A DNA stretch of 64,000 nt, taken from Amarobacter sp964507025. Its GTDB lineage: Bacteria; Chloroflexota; Dehalococcoidia; Tepidiformales; Tepidiformaceae. A program made the position numbers and the translations under genes. The stretch spans positions 256,420 through 320,419 of the forward strand of contig CAZDOK010000003.1 of assembly GCA_964507025.1 (NCBI GenBank), given 5' to 3'. A model generated the notes under the pieces. The model saw only the letters and a list, made by a program, of their open reading frames with translations. It had not been told where the DNA came from and did not search any database. Below are positions 32,936 through 41,272 of this stretch, piece by piece. Position 1 is the first letter of the stretch, and each line of letters begins with the position of its first letter.

Positions 32936-33862
32936 TCAGCCGAGGAAGATCATCGTGAAGAAGTGCCGTCCGCGCGCGTCGGTGACTTCGCCAATGCCGA
33001 CCCGGAAGAAGTCGTTGGCCAGGATGTTGGCCCGGTGGGTGGGGCTGTTCATCAGCGACTTCGTCGCCCGCTCGGGCGACTCCGAGACATCGTGGTTGTT
33101 CATCGCCAGGTTCTCGCCTGCCCACGCGTAGCTGGTGTAGCCGAAGTGTGCCAGCAGTTCGACGTACATCGAGTAGCCGAAGGGATCGGTGTGGGCGAAG
33201 TAGCCCTGGTCGATGAGCTGCTGCGACCGGGTCCGGGCGATCTTCGTCAGGCCCGGGTCGAGGACGAATGGCGGCAGGCCGGCGGCGGCGCGCTCCTCGT
33301 TCACCCGGTTGAACATCCGGAGTTCCATGTCGGTTGCTGGTCCGTCGGCGACATCGGGCACGTAGAAATTCGGTTTCGGCGCCGGGGCCGGGGGCGCGAC
33401 TGGCGCGGGTGGCTCGACGACAGGCTGGGAAGCGGGCGCCGGAGCGGGGGCTGAGGGTGCCTGGGAGGCAGGTGCGATCGGAACGATCGGCGCGACGGGT
33501 GCCGCATCCGCGGAAGGCGCCGGCGCCGGTTCGAGAGCCGGGAGCCCGCCCATCGCGCGGATGAACTCCTCGGGCAGGTCGACCGCGTAGGCGATGGCGT
33601 TGATGCCCGCCGCCGCTGTCTCGGGTGCCGGGACAAAGACCGGGGCCTCAATCGCGGAGGGGGCCGACGGGGCCGAGACGGTGATCTCCGGGACCGTCAC
33701 CGGCTCTTCGACGACGGCTGCTGACGGCCACGTCGCGATGCCGATGCCCAGGCCTGCGCCTGCAGCGATTCCCGCCAGGTAGAGCGGGATGTATTTGCTG
33801 AACCGCCACTCGCGGACCGCCTCACCGAGTATTCCCGGGCGCGCGCCTTCGAATCCTGCCAT
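32936..33862 (-). CDS. Exported CAP-domain (SCP-like) protein
   Basis: A 308-residue protein. A membrane or signal helix lies at about residues 24-44 (IPLYLAGIAAGAGLGIGIAT). A long Pro/Ala-rich linker (about 50-170) follows. The last 125 residues form the CAP/SCP domain: FNRVNEERAAAGLPPFVLDP, the active-site-like GYFAHTDPFG, GENLAM and NSPTHRANILANDFFRVGIG. CAP proteins of bacteria are of varied function, often wall-related. The region upstream (33863-34123) holds several inverted repeats. It lies downstream of the RodZ-like gene on the same strand. Confidence 0.87.
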   Translation of the reverse strand: MAGFEGARPGILGEAVREWRFSKYIPLYLAGIAAGAGLGIGIATWPSAAVVEEPVTVPEITVSAPSAPSAIEAPVFVPAPETAAAGINAIAYAVDLPEEFIRAMGGLPALEPAPAPSADAAPVAPIVPIAPASQAPSAPAPAPASQPVVEPPAPVAPPAPAPKPNFYVPDVADGPATDMELRMFNRVNEERAAAGLPPFVLDPGLTKIARTRSQQLIDQGYFAHTDPFGYSMYVELLAHFGYTSYAWAGENLAMNNHDVSESPERATKSLMNSPTHRANILANDFFRVGIGEVTDARGRHFFTMIFLG

Positions 33863-33982
33863 CGTGTCCCCCAGTCGCCGACCCTCAGGACTCGGCGGCG
33901 GGTGGCCGCCCGGGTCTCAACAGGGGGTTCGACAGGGGGCGAGCGGCGTGACATGGACACCGGGAGGACGCTCTGGTTACGG

Positions 33983-34050
33983 CTTAGGGGCGCGTTCACC
34001 GGGCCGACCCCTAAGTGCGCCACACGCACCCTTAGGGGTTTCCTAAGGGT
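33983..34050. repeat. Four copies of a CTTAGGG-type motif in inverted orientations
   Basis: CTTAGGGG (33983-33990), CCCCTAAG (34008-34015), CCCTTAGGGG (34029-34038) and CCTAAGGGT (34042-34050). Copies 1 and 2 form one dyad, copies 3 and 4 a tighter dyad (nine-base stem, five-base loop). The group lies upstream of the CAP-domain gene and before the end of the RodZ-like gene, so it may be an operator set. There is no T-run for termination. Confidence 0.5.
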
Positions 34051-34072
34051 GGACAGCAGGGTGCGTGGATCT

Positions 34073-34091
34073 GTGAGAGAGCCGTAAGAGG
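34073..34091 (+). promoter_or_regulatory. Paired direct repeat GTGAGA / GTAAGA with an 11-base period
   Basis: GTGAGA at 34073 and GTAAGA at 34084, one helical turn apart, as in sites of OmpR-type winged-helix regulators. A near match (15 of 19 bases) lies at 55737-55755. Found upstream of the CAP-domain gene. Confidence 0.35.
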
Positions 34092-34123
34092 GTCAGCCGG
34101 CGGAGTCCGTCCGGATTGACGAG

Positions 34124-35344
34124 CTAATTGCAGCCTCGGCGGCCAGCATCGATCACCGGACCCAGAGAGGTGGGTGCCTCAACATAGATCTCGCGCCAGC
34201 CGGGTTGAAGCGGATACGCCTTGGTCACGTCCACGAAATAGTTGTCGTTACGGCCGCTTGGGGCGGTTTCGGCAAAAGGCGGGAAACAGATGATGCGGAC
34301 AGTAGAACTCCCGCACTTGTTTACCGGCGCGTTGATGTCGCATGCGGAGTAAGTCGACGGATGCGGCGGGATCTCGGGAGTAGGTACCGGCGTCGGGGTG
34401 GGTAGCGGGGTGGGAGTGGAGGTGGGAGCCGGTGTCGATGTCGCCGATGGCGTGGGGGTTACCGTGGCTGTCGCTGTGGGCGTGCGAGCGCCCGCGGTGG
34501 GCGACGGGGTGGGAGTGCCCGGCGTGGTTGTCGCCGTCACCGTGCCGGTCTGGCTCGCCGCCGGGGTTGTGCTGGTGGTGCCAGACGGCAACGCGGAAGC
34601 CGTCGCGGTCTCGGTTCCGACGGGGATCACGTTGGTCGGTGTGATGCCAGGGGTCTCGCCGCCATCAGTGCCGCCGCCGGCGGGGACGTTTCCGCCGTCG
34701 TCGCCGCCAAGGGCGAAAACGCCCAGCGCGATGATGGCCAGCACACCCAGGACGGCGAGCGCGGTGATCGCGACGAGCCGTGTGCCCGGGCCGCCTTCGA
34801 CCTCTCGTGGAGGGCGTTCGAGGAGGATGCCCGCCGAACGCGGCCGGAACCGGGGTTCCTCCGGCGCGTAGGCCGCCGGGTACTCAGGGTCTTCGATGAG
34901 GTCGCTTCCCGGGATGTAGCCGCTCCCGGTGGTCGCTGTCGAGGGAACCGGAGCTTCGGGCTGCCAGCCGTCCTCTTCCCCGTCCTCGTATGCCTCTGCG
35001 GGTGGCCGCTCGGACTGCGCCACTGGCGCGCGCTGGAACGGGTCGTTGTTGCGCCGGGGCGGAGGTTGTGGTCCACGCACGAAGCCATCGGGCCCACCCA
35101 CCGGGAGCCGTTCGCCCCCAACCAGTGAGTCCAGCAGTGGCTGAGGGTCGATCTTCAGGTAGTTGGCATAGGATCGCAGGAAGCCGCGCACGTAGACCGG
35201 GGCCGGCAGCTCCTCGAAGTGCTCGGCTTCGAGCGCTTCGAGAAAGCGCACCGAAATCCGCGTGTCCTGGGCAACCTGCTCGATGGTCAGGCCCCGATGT
35301 TCGCGCGTCGAACGCAGGGTGTCGCCGATGCCAGCCAACTGCAC
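34124..35344 (-). CDS. RodZ-like helix-turn-helix membrane protein
   Basis: A 406-residue protein. The N-terminal 75 residues are a RodZ-type helix-turn-helix (IGDTLRSTREHRGLTIEQVA, RISVRFLEALEAEHFEELPA, YVRGFLRSYANYLKID). A Pro/Arg-rich cytoplasmic linker precedes one membrane helix at about 183-207 (LVAITALAVLGVLAIIALGV). Outside, a long Thr/Pro repeat stretch (residues about 215-325) leads to a C-terminal domain with Cys pairs (YSACDIN, NKCGSST, IRIICFP, RGCN). RodZ links MreB to the wall machinery; no mreB is in the window. The Thr/Pro stalk suggests wall contact. Confidence 0.83.
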   Translation of the reverse strand: MQLAGIGDTLRSTREHRGLTIEQVAQDTRISVRFLEALEAEHFEELPAPVYVRGFLRSYANYLKIDPQPLLDSLVGGERLPVGGPDGFVRGPQPPPRRNNDPFQRAPVAQSERPPAEAYEDGEEDGWQPEAPVPSTATTGSGYIPGSDLIEDPEYPAAYAPEEPRFRPRSAGILLERPPREVEGGPGTRLVAITALAVLGVLAIIALGVFALGGDDGGNVPAGGGTDGGETPGITPTNVIPVGTETATASALPSGTTSTTPAASQTGTVTATTTPGTPTPSPTAGARTPTATATVTPTPSATSTPAPTSTPTPLPTPTPVPTPEIPPHPSTYSACDINAPVNKCGSSTVRIICFPPFAETAPSGRNDNYFVDVTKAYPLQPGWREIYVEAPTSLGPVIDAGRRGCN

Positions 35345-35405
35345 CTCCGGGTAGCAACATAAGGTATGCCCGTTTTGTCAAACAGGCGACCTCCTGGCCG
35401 AGCGT

Positions 35406-35433
35406 TTGTCACTCGGCTGGCTCCGGCTACGAT
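35406..35433 (+). promoter_or_regulatory. Promoter of a leaderless surface-protein gene
   Basis: TTGTCA (35406-35411), a 16-base spacer, TACGAT (35428-35433), then six bases to the GTG at 35440. Both hexamers are good, which makes this the strongest example of the leaderless arrangement in the window. Confidence 0.6.
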
Positions 35434-35439
35434 GGCCTG

Positions 35440-36147
35440 GTGCGCTCCGCGACTGCATTTGCCTTCCTGGTGGCGGCACTTGGCGTGCCACTGACGGCCG
35501 CTTACGCCCAGCCCTCCATCCCGTCCAGTTTCTACGGCTCGGTGACCGTCGATGGCCAGGCCGCGCCCGACGGGACTGAAGTGCGCGCGCTCATCGATGG
35601 CGTGGACTGCACGCAGGCCGCACCCGGCGAGCGGCCCGCCATACGCCAGGGGAGCGCGACGGCGTACGTCGTGCACGTCGTCCACGAGAGCCAGCGTCCC
35701 GGCTGCGGCCGCGAAGGGACAGCGGTCTCGTTCACGATTGGCGGGCGGCCCGCGGTGCAACAAGGGCTGTGGACAGCCGGGCCCCAACAACTTGATCTCA
35801 GCACCGGCGCTGGCCCCGTTGTTCCTCTGTCGACCTCCACTCCAACGACCCCCGACGCGGCCCCGTCCACCCCTGGCGCAGGCACCGTATCCACGCCGAC
35901 CGCGCTTACGCGGCCGACGGGCACGCCGCCGACCGACGATGTGCAGCTCCCGGGGGCCGCGAGCCCGGCGGCTGGGACTTCGACGCCGGTCCTCAGCGAT
36001 GGCCCGGACGAGCCCGGCGCTTCGGATGGCGGCCCGGCCTGGGTGGTGCTCGCCGCGGTGGCCGGGGTGGTCGTTGCCGGGGGTGCGGTGGGGGGTTTGG
36101 TTCTTGCCCGCCGTCGGAGCCCATCCCGCACAGAGAGATCTCCTTAA
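35440..36147 (+). CDS. Type I surface protein, paralogue of the 32112 gene product
   Basis: A 235-residue protein with a signal peptide (residues 1-24, ending LTAAYAQ), a 100-residue globular domain (IPSSFYGSVTVDGQAAPDGT, ATAYVVHVVHESQRPGCG) homologous to that of the gene at 32112, a Thr/Pro-rich linker, and a C-terminal helix (WVVLAAVAGVVVAGGAVGGL) with a basic tail. The GTG at 35440 is fixed by a promoter whose -10 ends six bases earlier. Directly followed by the first sortase gene, but no sorting motif can be seen. Confidence 0.78.
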   Translation: MRSATAFAFLVAALGVPLTAAYAQPSIPSSFYGSVTVDGQAAPDGTEVRALIDGVDCTQAAPGERPAIRQGSATAYVVHVVHESQRPGCGREGTAVSFTIGGRPAVQQGLWTAGPQQLDLSTGAGPVVPLSTSTPTTPDAAPSTPGAGTVSTPTALTRPTGTPPTDDVQLPGAASPAAGTSTPVLSDGPDEPGASDGGPAWVVLAAVAGVVVAGGAVGGLVLARRRSPSRTERSP

Positions 36148-36164
36148 TCCCCGCTTTGAGGCTG

Positions 36165-36174
36165 TCGTATACGA
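36165..36174. repeat. Short perfect palindrome upstream of the first sortase gene
   Basis: TCGTATACGA, ten bases, with a TACGAT -10-like hexamer overlapping its right half (36170-36175). A regulator bound here would block the promoter. Confidence 0.3.
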
Positions 36175-36205
36175 TAGAGGAGGCGGCCCTGCCCCCGACC
36201 GCGCT

Positions 36206-36892
36206 ATGAGAGTGCTGCCCTACCTGGCGATCTTCACCTTCGTGGCGGGCCTGAGCCTGCTGGTGGTCGGCTACGCCTTTTCGAACGAGGACACCGGGGC
36301 CCCGCCGACGCCTGTCCCGGTGTTGGGCTTCGATATCCGGGCGACCGAGACGTCGACTCCCACTCCCAGCCCCACCAACGCGCCGACAGCAACGCCAACC
36401 CCGTTGCCCTTCGATGGCAAGGTCGGTCGGATGATGGCGCCCGCACTCGGCATCGACCACCCAATCGAAGAGATAGGCATCACCAACAACCAGCTGGACA
36501 CCCCGAAGGACGGCGTCGGCAAGGTTGGCTGGTACTACATCTACGAAAAGCCCGGCTGGGGAGGGAACGCGCTTTTCGCTGCCCACGTGAACTACAACTT
36601 CAAGCAGGGCCCCTTCGCGAACCTCTACAAGGCGAAGGAGAAGGACCAGGTCACGATCCAGATGGAAGGCGGCCCCGCCTATGTCTACGAGGTCTTCTAT
36701 CTGAAGCGCTACGACGTGAACACCATCCCCATGGGCGACCTGATCGACGGGGTCCTCGATGGTATCCGCCGGCCGGACGGCGAAGAGTGGATCACCCTGA
36801 TCACCTGTGGCGGACGCTTCCAGCAAACCCAGGAGAACGGCCTGGGCGAGTACCTGGACCGCGATGTGGTGGTTGCTCGCCGCGTGCAGTAG
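36206..36892 (+). CDS. Sortase (first of a tandem pair)
   Basis: A 228-residue membrane-anchored transpeptidase. An N-terminal helix (about residues 6-26, LAIFTFVAGLSLLVVGYAF) and a Thr/Pro linker lead to the sortase barrel. Catalytic residues are visible: His in ALFAAHVNYNF, Cys in TLITCGGRF and Arg in DVVVARRVQ. Sortases attach surface proteins to the wall. The ATG at 36206 is chosen from the helix; a long GC-rich upstream extension is antisense or overlapping. The second sortase follows 106 bases later. Subclass (D, E or F) cannot be fixed. Confidence 0.88.
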   Translation: MRVLPYLAIFTFVAGLSLLVVGYAFSNEDTGAPPTPVPVLGFDIRATETSTPTPSPTNAPTATPTPLPFDGKVGRMMAPALGIDHPIEEIGITNNQLDTPKDGVGKVGWYYIYEKPGWGGNALFAAHVNYNFKQGPFANLYKAKEKDQVTIQMEGGPAYVYEVFYLKRYDVNTIPMGDLIDGVLDGIRRPDGEEWITLITCGGRFQQTQENGLGEYLDRDVVVARRVQ

Positions 36893-36998
36893 CCCTTAAC
36901 GCGGTATTTCCGATTGTGACGCCCTGGCTATTTCGTTCGGTGACGGTGCGCTACGTTCAGTCACAACTGTTACCCCACCACAGTCCCGGAGCAGCAAC

Positions 36999-37652
36999 GT
37001 GAAGTTGGCTCGCACACTTTCCCTTGCAGTCTTCCTGCTCGGCGCAATCCTCCTCGTTGCGGGCGTCGCCTGCTCGGGAAGCGATGCCCAGGAGGCCGAA
37101 CCGACCCCCGTGCCGACCGAGGAAGCCACAGCGACCCCTACAGCCACGCCCACTACACCGCCTACTCCAACAGCGACACCGACGCCGTTCGATGGCAAGG
37201 TCGCCCGGATCAAGATTCCCCGGTTCAGCGTCGACGCCCCCATCGAGGAGCTGGCGATCAACGACCGCAACGAGCTCGACACGCCGAAGGATGAGAACCG
37301 GTCTGTCGGCTGGTACTACATCTACGACAAGCCGGGCTGGAACGGGAACGCCATCTTCTCGGCGCACGTGTACTACCACAGCATCCCCGCTCCGTTCGTC
37401 AACCTCGCGAAGAGCGCCGAGGGCGATGAAGTCATCGTGGTCATGGAAGACGGCACGGAATACCGCTATACGGTCATCTCGAACAAGCGCTACCACCGCG
37501 ACAACGTGCCCATGGGTGACATCATCTGGCCGAAGGAAAAGGCGGACTACGATGAGTGGGTCACGCTCATCACCTGCGGGGGCGAGCTCGACTCCACCGG
37601 CCAGGAGTACGTTTCGCGGGACGTAATCGTCGCGAAGCGCGTGTTCGACTAA
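36999..37652 (+). CDS. Sortase (second of a tandem pair)
   Basis: A 217-residue homologue of the preceding gene: N-terminal helix (LSLAVFLLGAILLVAGVAC), Thr/Pro-rich linker, then the barrel with His in AIFSAHVYYHS, Cys in TLITCGGEL and Arg in DVIVAKRVFD. A Cys follows the helix, but the residues before it (GVA) make a poor lipobox. The GTG start at 36999 has GGAG about eight bases upstream. The two proteins align along their full barrels, so the pair arose by tandem duplication. Followed by a clear terminator. Confidence 0.88.
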   Translation: MKLARTLSLAVFLLGAILLVAGVACSGSDAQEAEPTPVPTEEATATPTATPTTPPTPTATPTPFDGKVARIKIPRFSVDAPIEELAINDRNELDTPKDENRSVGWYYIYDKPGWNGNAIFSAHVYYHSIPAPFVNLAKSAEGDEVIVVMEDGTEYRYTVISNKRYHRDNVPMGDIIWPKEKADYDEWVTLITCGGELDSTGQEYVSRDVIVAKRVFD

Positions 37653-37674
37653 CCGTTCATCGTTCCCTACGCGG

Positions 37675-37701
37675 AGGGCCGATGCCGCATCGGCCCTTTT
37701 T
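37675..37701 (+). terminator. Intrinsic terminator after the second sortase
   Basis: AGGGCCGATG and CATCGGCCCT form a ten-base stem with a three-base loop, followed by TTTT. The sortase transcript ends here. Confidence 0.85.
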
Positions 37702-37847
37702 CGCGCCCCCATCGGGGTTTTCCTCCCCGGGATCGGGGAACCACCCGCTCCGGCCATCGGGCTTCTGCCCATTAAGGCACGCGAGGCGCCTGCCTACGCT
37801 GACGCCAGCGAACCGTGCCCGGATTGGGCGCGCGGAGGTCGGTGATC

Positions 37848-38621
37848 ATGCGCATCCGGACTGTCTTCGTGGCTCTCGCCCTGCTCGCCGTGGCCGCCAC
37901 CGGTGCGATCACGAGCAGCGGGCACGATGCGAACGCAGCCCAGCTCTTTGCAGGCTGGAACAACATCTCCTACCTGGGAGCCGCGAAACCACCAGCCGAG
38001 GCGCTGGCTCCGATCGCAGGCCAGTACTCCGCCGTGTACCGGTGGGACCCGGCAAGCCAGTCGTATCAGCTCTACGCGCCCGGCGTGCCAGGCTTCGCCA
38101 ACACGCTCAGCGAAATCAAGCCCGGCGATGCCATCTGGGTGAACTACACCCAGCCCCAGGGCGAACTCAACACGGGCAGCCTCGGCAGCGCACCGGCTTC
38201 CGGCGGCTCAGGCAAGCTCAGCATCGCCGCGAGCACCTTCGTCCCCATGAACGACCTCGCAGTGTACGAAAAGGGGTTCAATCAGCTCGCGCCGGTGGGT
38301 ACCGATGCCGCCTCGCAGCGGTACTTCGCCCCGGTCGACCTCCCACACGGAGCCACCATCACCACAATGACGGCCGCGTTCGAGGGATCGGGCGATACCG
38401 TGAAGATCCGCCTGGACTACACCGCCATCACGAACGGCGATTCTTCCGCCGCCGTCTACAAGCTCGCCGAGGTGCTCTCGAGCGCCGGCGGCTCGCCGCA
38501 GACAGCCACTGCCTTCGCCCACACGGTCGATAACGGCGCAAACGTGTACTTCATCGTCGTGGACCTCACGGGCGGCCCGGCATCGAAGCTCAAGGGCGTC
38601 TCCATCAGCTACACCTACTAG
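37848..38621 (+). CDS. Secreted Gly-Trp-Asn domain protein
   Basis: A 257-residue exported protein. After a signal peptide (about 1-30) comes the Gly-Trp-Asn domain directly at the N-terminus: FAGWNNISYLGAAKPPAEAL, VYRWDPASQSYQLYAPGVPG and a closing PGDAIWVNY. The remaining 150 residues form a beta-rich domain with no known match. GGAGG precedes the ATG at 37848. It is followed 12 bases later by the 840-residue repeat protein; they are probably one transcript. Confidence 0.78.
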   Translation: MRIRTVFVALALLAVAATGAITSSGHDANAAQLFAGWNNISYLGAAKPPAEALAPIAGQYSAVYRWDPASQSYQLYAPGVPGFANTLSEIKPGDAIWVNYTQPQGELNTGSLGSAPASGGSGKLSIAASTFVPMNDLAVYEKGFNQLAPVGTDAASQRYFAPVDLPHGATITTMTAAFEGSGDTVKIRLDYTAITNGDSSAAVYKLAEVLSSAGGSPQTATAFAHTVDNGANVYFIVVDLTGGPASKLKGVSISYTY

Positions 38622-38633
38622 GAGCGCACCCGG

Positions 38634-41156
38634 ATGAACGCCTCGCGCACCATCACACGGACTTCCTGGCTCCTGCTCTTCCTCGCGGTGGCGTTCGTGG
38701 TGTTCTCCGGCGGCCGCGGTCCGGCACCGGCGCACGCGATCGCCGTCCCCGCGACCTACACCGTCGTCCAGGCCCCGGCCAGCGCTGATGTGCAGCCCGG
38801 CGACGCGGTTACCTTCACCATGAGCTTCGCGACAGGCGCCACCGCTGCCTCATTCCTCTATCTCGAAGGCAACCTGGGGTCGGCGCTCTCGGTAGCATCG
38901 TTCACCGGGGGGCTTGGCCCGACCAACTGCACGGCCTCGGGGGCGAACAACCAGGACTTCTCCTGCAACCTCGGCAGCCTGGGCGCCAACACCGCCATCA
39001 CGCCCATCACCGTGAACGCCACGGTCCGCAACGTCGCCGATGGCACCACGATCGACCTCCCGGCGAGCGCCTTCAAGGCGAAGGATGGGCAGGCCGACCC
39101 GGGCGTTTCGCCGGCGTCTGATGACGCTGGCCTCCTCACGGTCCGGAACGAGAACGTGCAGGTCACGCTCACGCCGGCGCTTGCGGAGATCTACGAGGCG
39201 GGGCTGGTTAACATCTCCGTCGGGCTCGCGAACACCGGCGGCGGCGCCACGGGCAGCTTCGGTGCGAACCTTGCGGTCTCGGGTGGCACGGTCACGAACG
39301 TCGTCTGCCCGGGCGGCGGTCCCGGCACTGGCTCTGGAACCACGACTGCCGGGTGCACCGGCATCAGCATCGCAGCCAGTCCCTCGCCGTCACAGACCAT
39401 GACCGTGACCGTAAAGGCGGCAAACAACACGGGTGCTGGCACGCTGGGCGCCACGGCGAGCCTTTCCGCCGGGATCTACGCCTCGCTGGGGAGCATGACG
39501 CCGCTCAGCGTCCACGAGCTCACGCTCACGGGGGCAGCCTCCGCTTCGGTGAACGCACCAGTGACGGTGTGCACCACGAATGCGCCAGCCAACCCCGCAC
39601 TCGTCGCGGGCTATCCCAGCACACTGAACCCGCTCGCCGCAGGCGACTACGTTCTCACACCTGCCGGCGGTGCCAGCGTCTCGGGTGTGGCAGTCGCCAC
39701 CACCTGCCCGGCGGGCCAGCAGGGCGTCACGTTCACGTCGACCGCCTCCGGAACGGTCTCGGTTGTCGCGCGCACCAACGCGCCCGGCACCAGTACGGCG
39801 GTGGTTGGCGAGAGCAATACCGTATCAGTCACCTTTGGCGGTGGCAGCACAGCCACGCAACTGGCTTTCACCGCCTCGCCCGCGTCGGCCGTGGTGGGGA
39901 CCGCATTCTCCACCACTCCGGTGGTTGCGGTCCGGGATTCGGGCGGGACGCTCGTCTCAGGCGACGACTCGACCCAGGTGACCCTTTCGCTCGCCAGTGC
40001 GCCGGCGGGGGCTGTGCTCACCTGCACCGGTGGCAACACGCGCACGGCTTCCGGCGGGCTTGCAACGTTCAATGGCTGCAGCGTCAGCACCGCGGGCGCC
40101 GGGTACGTGCTCCGCGCGACGGCTGCGGGGCTGACCCAGGCAGATTCGTCTTCGTTTGCTGCCGCAACCCACGGGCCGGCGGCGAAGCTGGGCTTCCTCG
40201 CGCAACCTGCCGGCACCTCGGCCGGGAGCCCGCTCACCACGCAGCCGGTCGTGGCGGTGCAGGATGCCGGCGGCGCAACCGTGGTTTCGGATAGCACCAC
40301 GACGGTCACACTGAGCGTGCAGAGCGGGCCGGGCACACTCAGCTGTACGACAAACAACACGCGGACGGTAAGTGCCGGGGTCGCCACGTTTAGCGGGTGT
40401 ACGGTCTCGTCCCCGGGCACGTACGTCCTGCGTGCGACCTCGACTCCTGCCTACACTCCTGCCGACTCCACGAGCTTTAACACATCCTCCGCTGCCACAA
40501 AGCTGGCGTTCACCACCCAGCCCGGCAACGGAGTTGCTGGTGCGGCGCTGAGCGCGCAGCCGGTGGTCGCGGTCCGCACCGCATCCGATGCCACGGTCAC
40601 CAGCGACGGCACCACGCAGGTCACGCTCGCGATCAGCGGCGGGGCGACGCTCACCTGCACGGGTGGGCTCACGAAGCAGGTGACCGCGGGTGTCGCGACA
40701 TTTGCTGGCTGCTCCGTCACTCCCGCCGGAGAGGGTTACACGCTTACCGCGACGAGCTCGCCGGTGCTCACCTCTGCCACGAGCACGGCCTTCAATGTCA
40801 CCGCGGCGGCCCCGGCGTCATCAGCGCAGCTGGTCGTGGCGACGCCGGCCGCGGGGACGAGCGTCCCCCGCTCGCGGTTGGCTTTCACCGTGAGCGACGG
40901 CACCCTCTTGCCCACGGCCGTGAAGCTCATCATCAAGCGCACCAGCGACAACAAGTACTGGAACGCCACGACGGGCGCCTGGGAGGCGAACGCGGTGCAG
41001 AACGCGGCAACCGGCTCGGATGGCAGCTGGAAGCTCGAAGTGACCGGCGTCGCCCGGCGCCAGTTCGTTGGCACGACCGTCACCGTGGAAGTGCGCGCGA
41101 CCGTGGGAGCGACGACCTACGTCAACGCGACCATTCCCTCCATCGCCATCCGCTGA
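38634..41156 (+). CDS. 840-residue secreted protein with Ig-like repeats
   Basis: The signal peptide covers about residues 1-36 (LLLFLAVAFVVFSGG). Residues about 40-400 hold two or three DUF11/CARDB-like beta domains (PGDAVTFTMSFATGATAASF; VNISVGLANTGGGATGSFGA). Residues about 405-725 are three Ig-like repeats of about 105 residues each, with the shared start LAFT-P..., middle VVAVRDSGGTLVS and Cys pair LTCTGG / FNGCSVS. The last 100 residues are a separate Ig-like domain. There is no sorting signal or C-terminal helix. Likely a surface or matrix adhesin; inferred from layout only. Confidence 0.78.
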   Translation: MNASRTITRTSWLLLFLAVAFVVFSGGRGPAPAHAIAVPATYTVVQAPASADVQPGDAVTFTMSFATGATAASFLYLEGNLGSALSVASFTGGLGPTNCTASGANNQDFSCNLGSLGANTAITPITVNATVRNVADGTTIDLPASAFKAKDGQADPGVSPASDDAGLLTVRNENVQVTLTPALAEIYEAGLVNISVGLANTGGGATGSFGANLAVSGGTVTNVVCPGGGPGTGSGTTTAGCTGISIAASPSPSQTMTVTVKAANNTGAGTLGATASLSAGIYASLGSMTPLSVHELTLTGAASASVNAPVTVCTTNAPANPALVAGYPSTLNPLAAGDYVLTPAGGASVSGVAVATTCPAGQQGVTFTSTASGTVSVVARTNAPGTSTAVVGESNTVSVTFGGGSTATQLAFTASPASAVVGTAFSTTPVVAVRDSGGTLVSGDDSTQVTLSLASAPAGAVLTCTGGNTRTASGGLATFNGCSVSTAGAGYVLRATAAGLTQADSSSFAAATHGPAAKLGFLAQPAGTSAGSPLTTQPVVAVQDAGGATVVSDSTTTVTLSVQSGPGTLSCTTNNTRTVSAGVATFSGCTVSSPGTYVLRATSTPAYTPADSTSFNTSSAATKLAFTTQPGNGVAGAALSAQPVVAVRTASDATVTSDGTTQVTLAISGGATLTCTGGLTKQVTAGVATFAGCSVTPAGEGYTLTATSSPVLTSATSTAFNVTAAAPASSAQLVVATPAAGTSVPRSRLAFTVSDGTLLPTAVKLIIKRTSDNKYWNATTGAWEANAVQNAATGSDGSWKLEVTGVARRQFVGTTVTVEVRATVGATTYVNATIPSIAIR
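39849..40797 (+). repeat. Three Ig-like coding repeats of about 315 bases
   Basis: Approximate units 39849-40176, 40177-40488 and 40489-40797. Each begins with a KLxF or QLAF strand and contains the same Cys pair. They are diverged at the DNA level. Confidence 0.6.
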
Positions 41157-41260
41157 TGCTGGAGCCAGGCGGCGTTCGTCAGGGTTTCTCCCCCACCGCT
41201 ACCGGGTTTCCAGCGAGCGAATGCGAATCCGCCCGATACTCCTGGCGGCGGGACCACCGA

Positions 41261-41266
41261 TAGGCT
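41261..41266 (+). promoter_or_regulatory. Putative -10 element of a leaderless transcript (lipoprotein gene)
   Basis: TAGGCT followed by six bases and the ATG at 41273. No Shine-Dalgarno is present. Confidence 0.4.
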
Positions 41267-41272
41267 TCCTTC

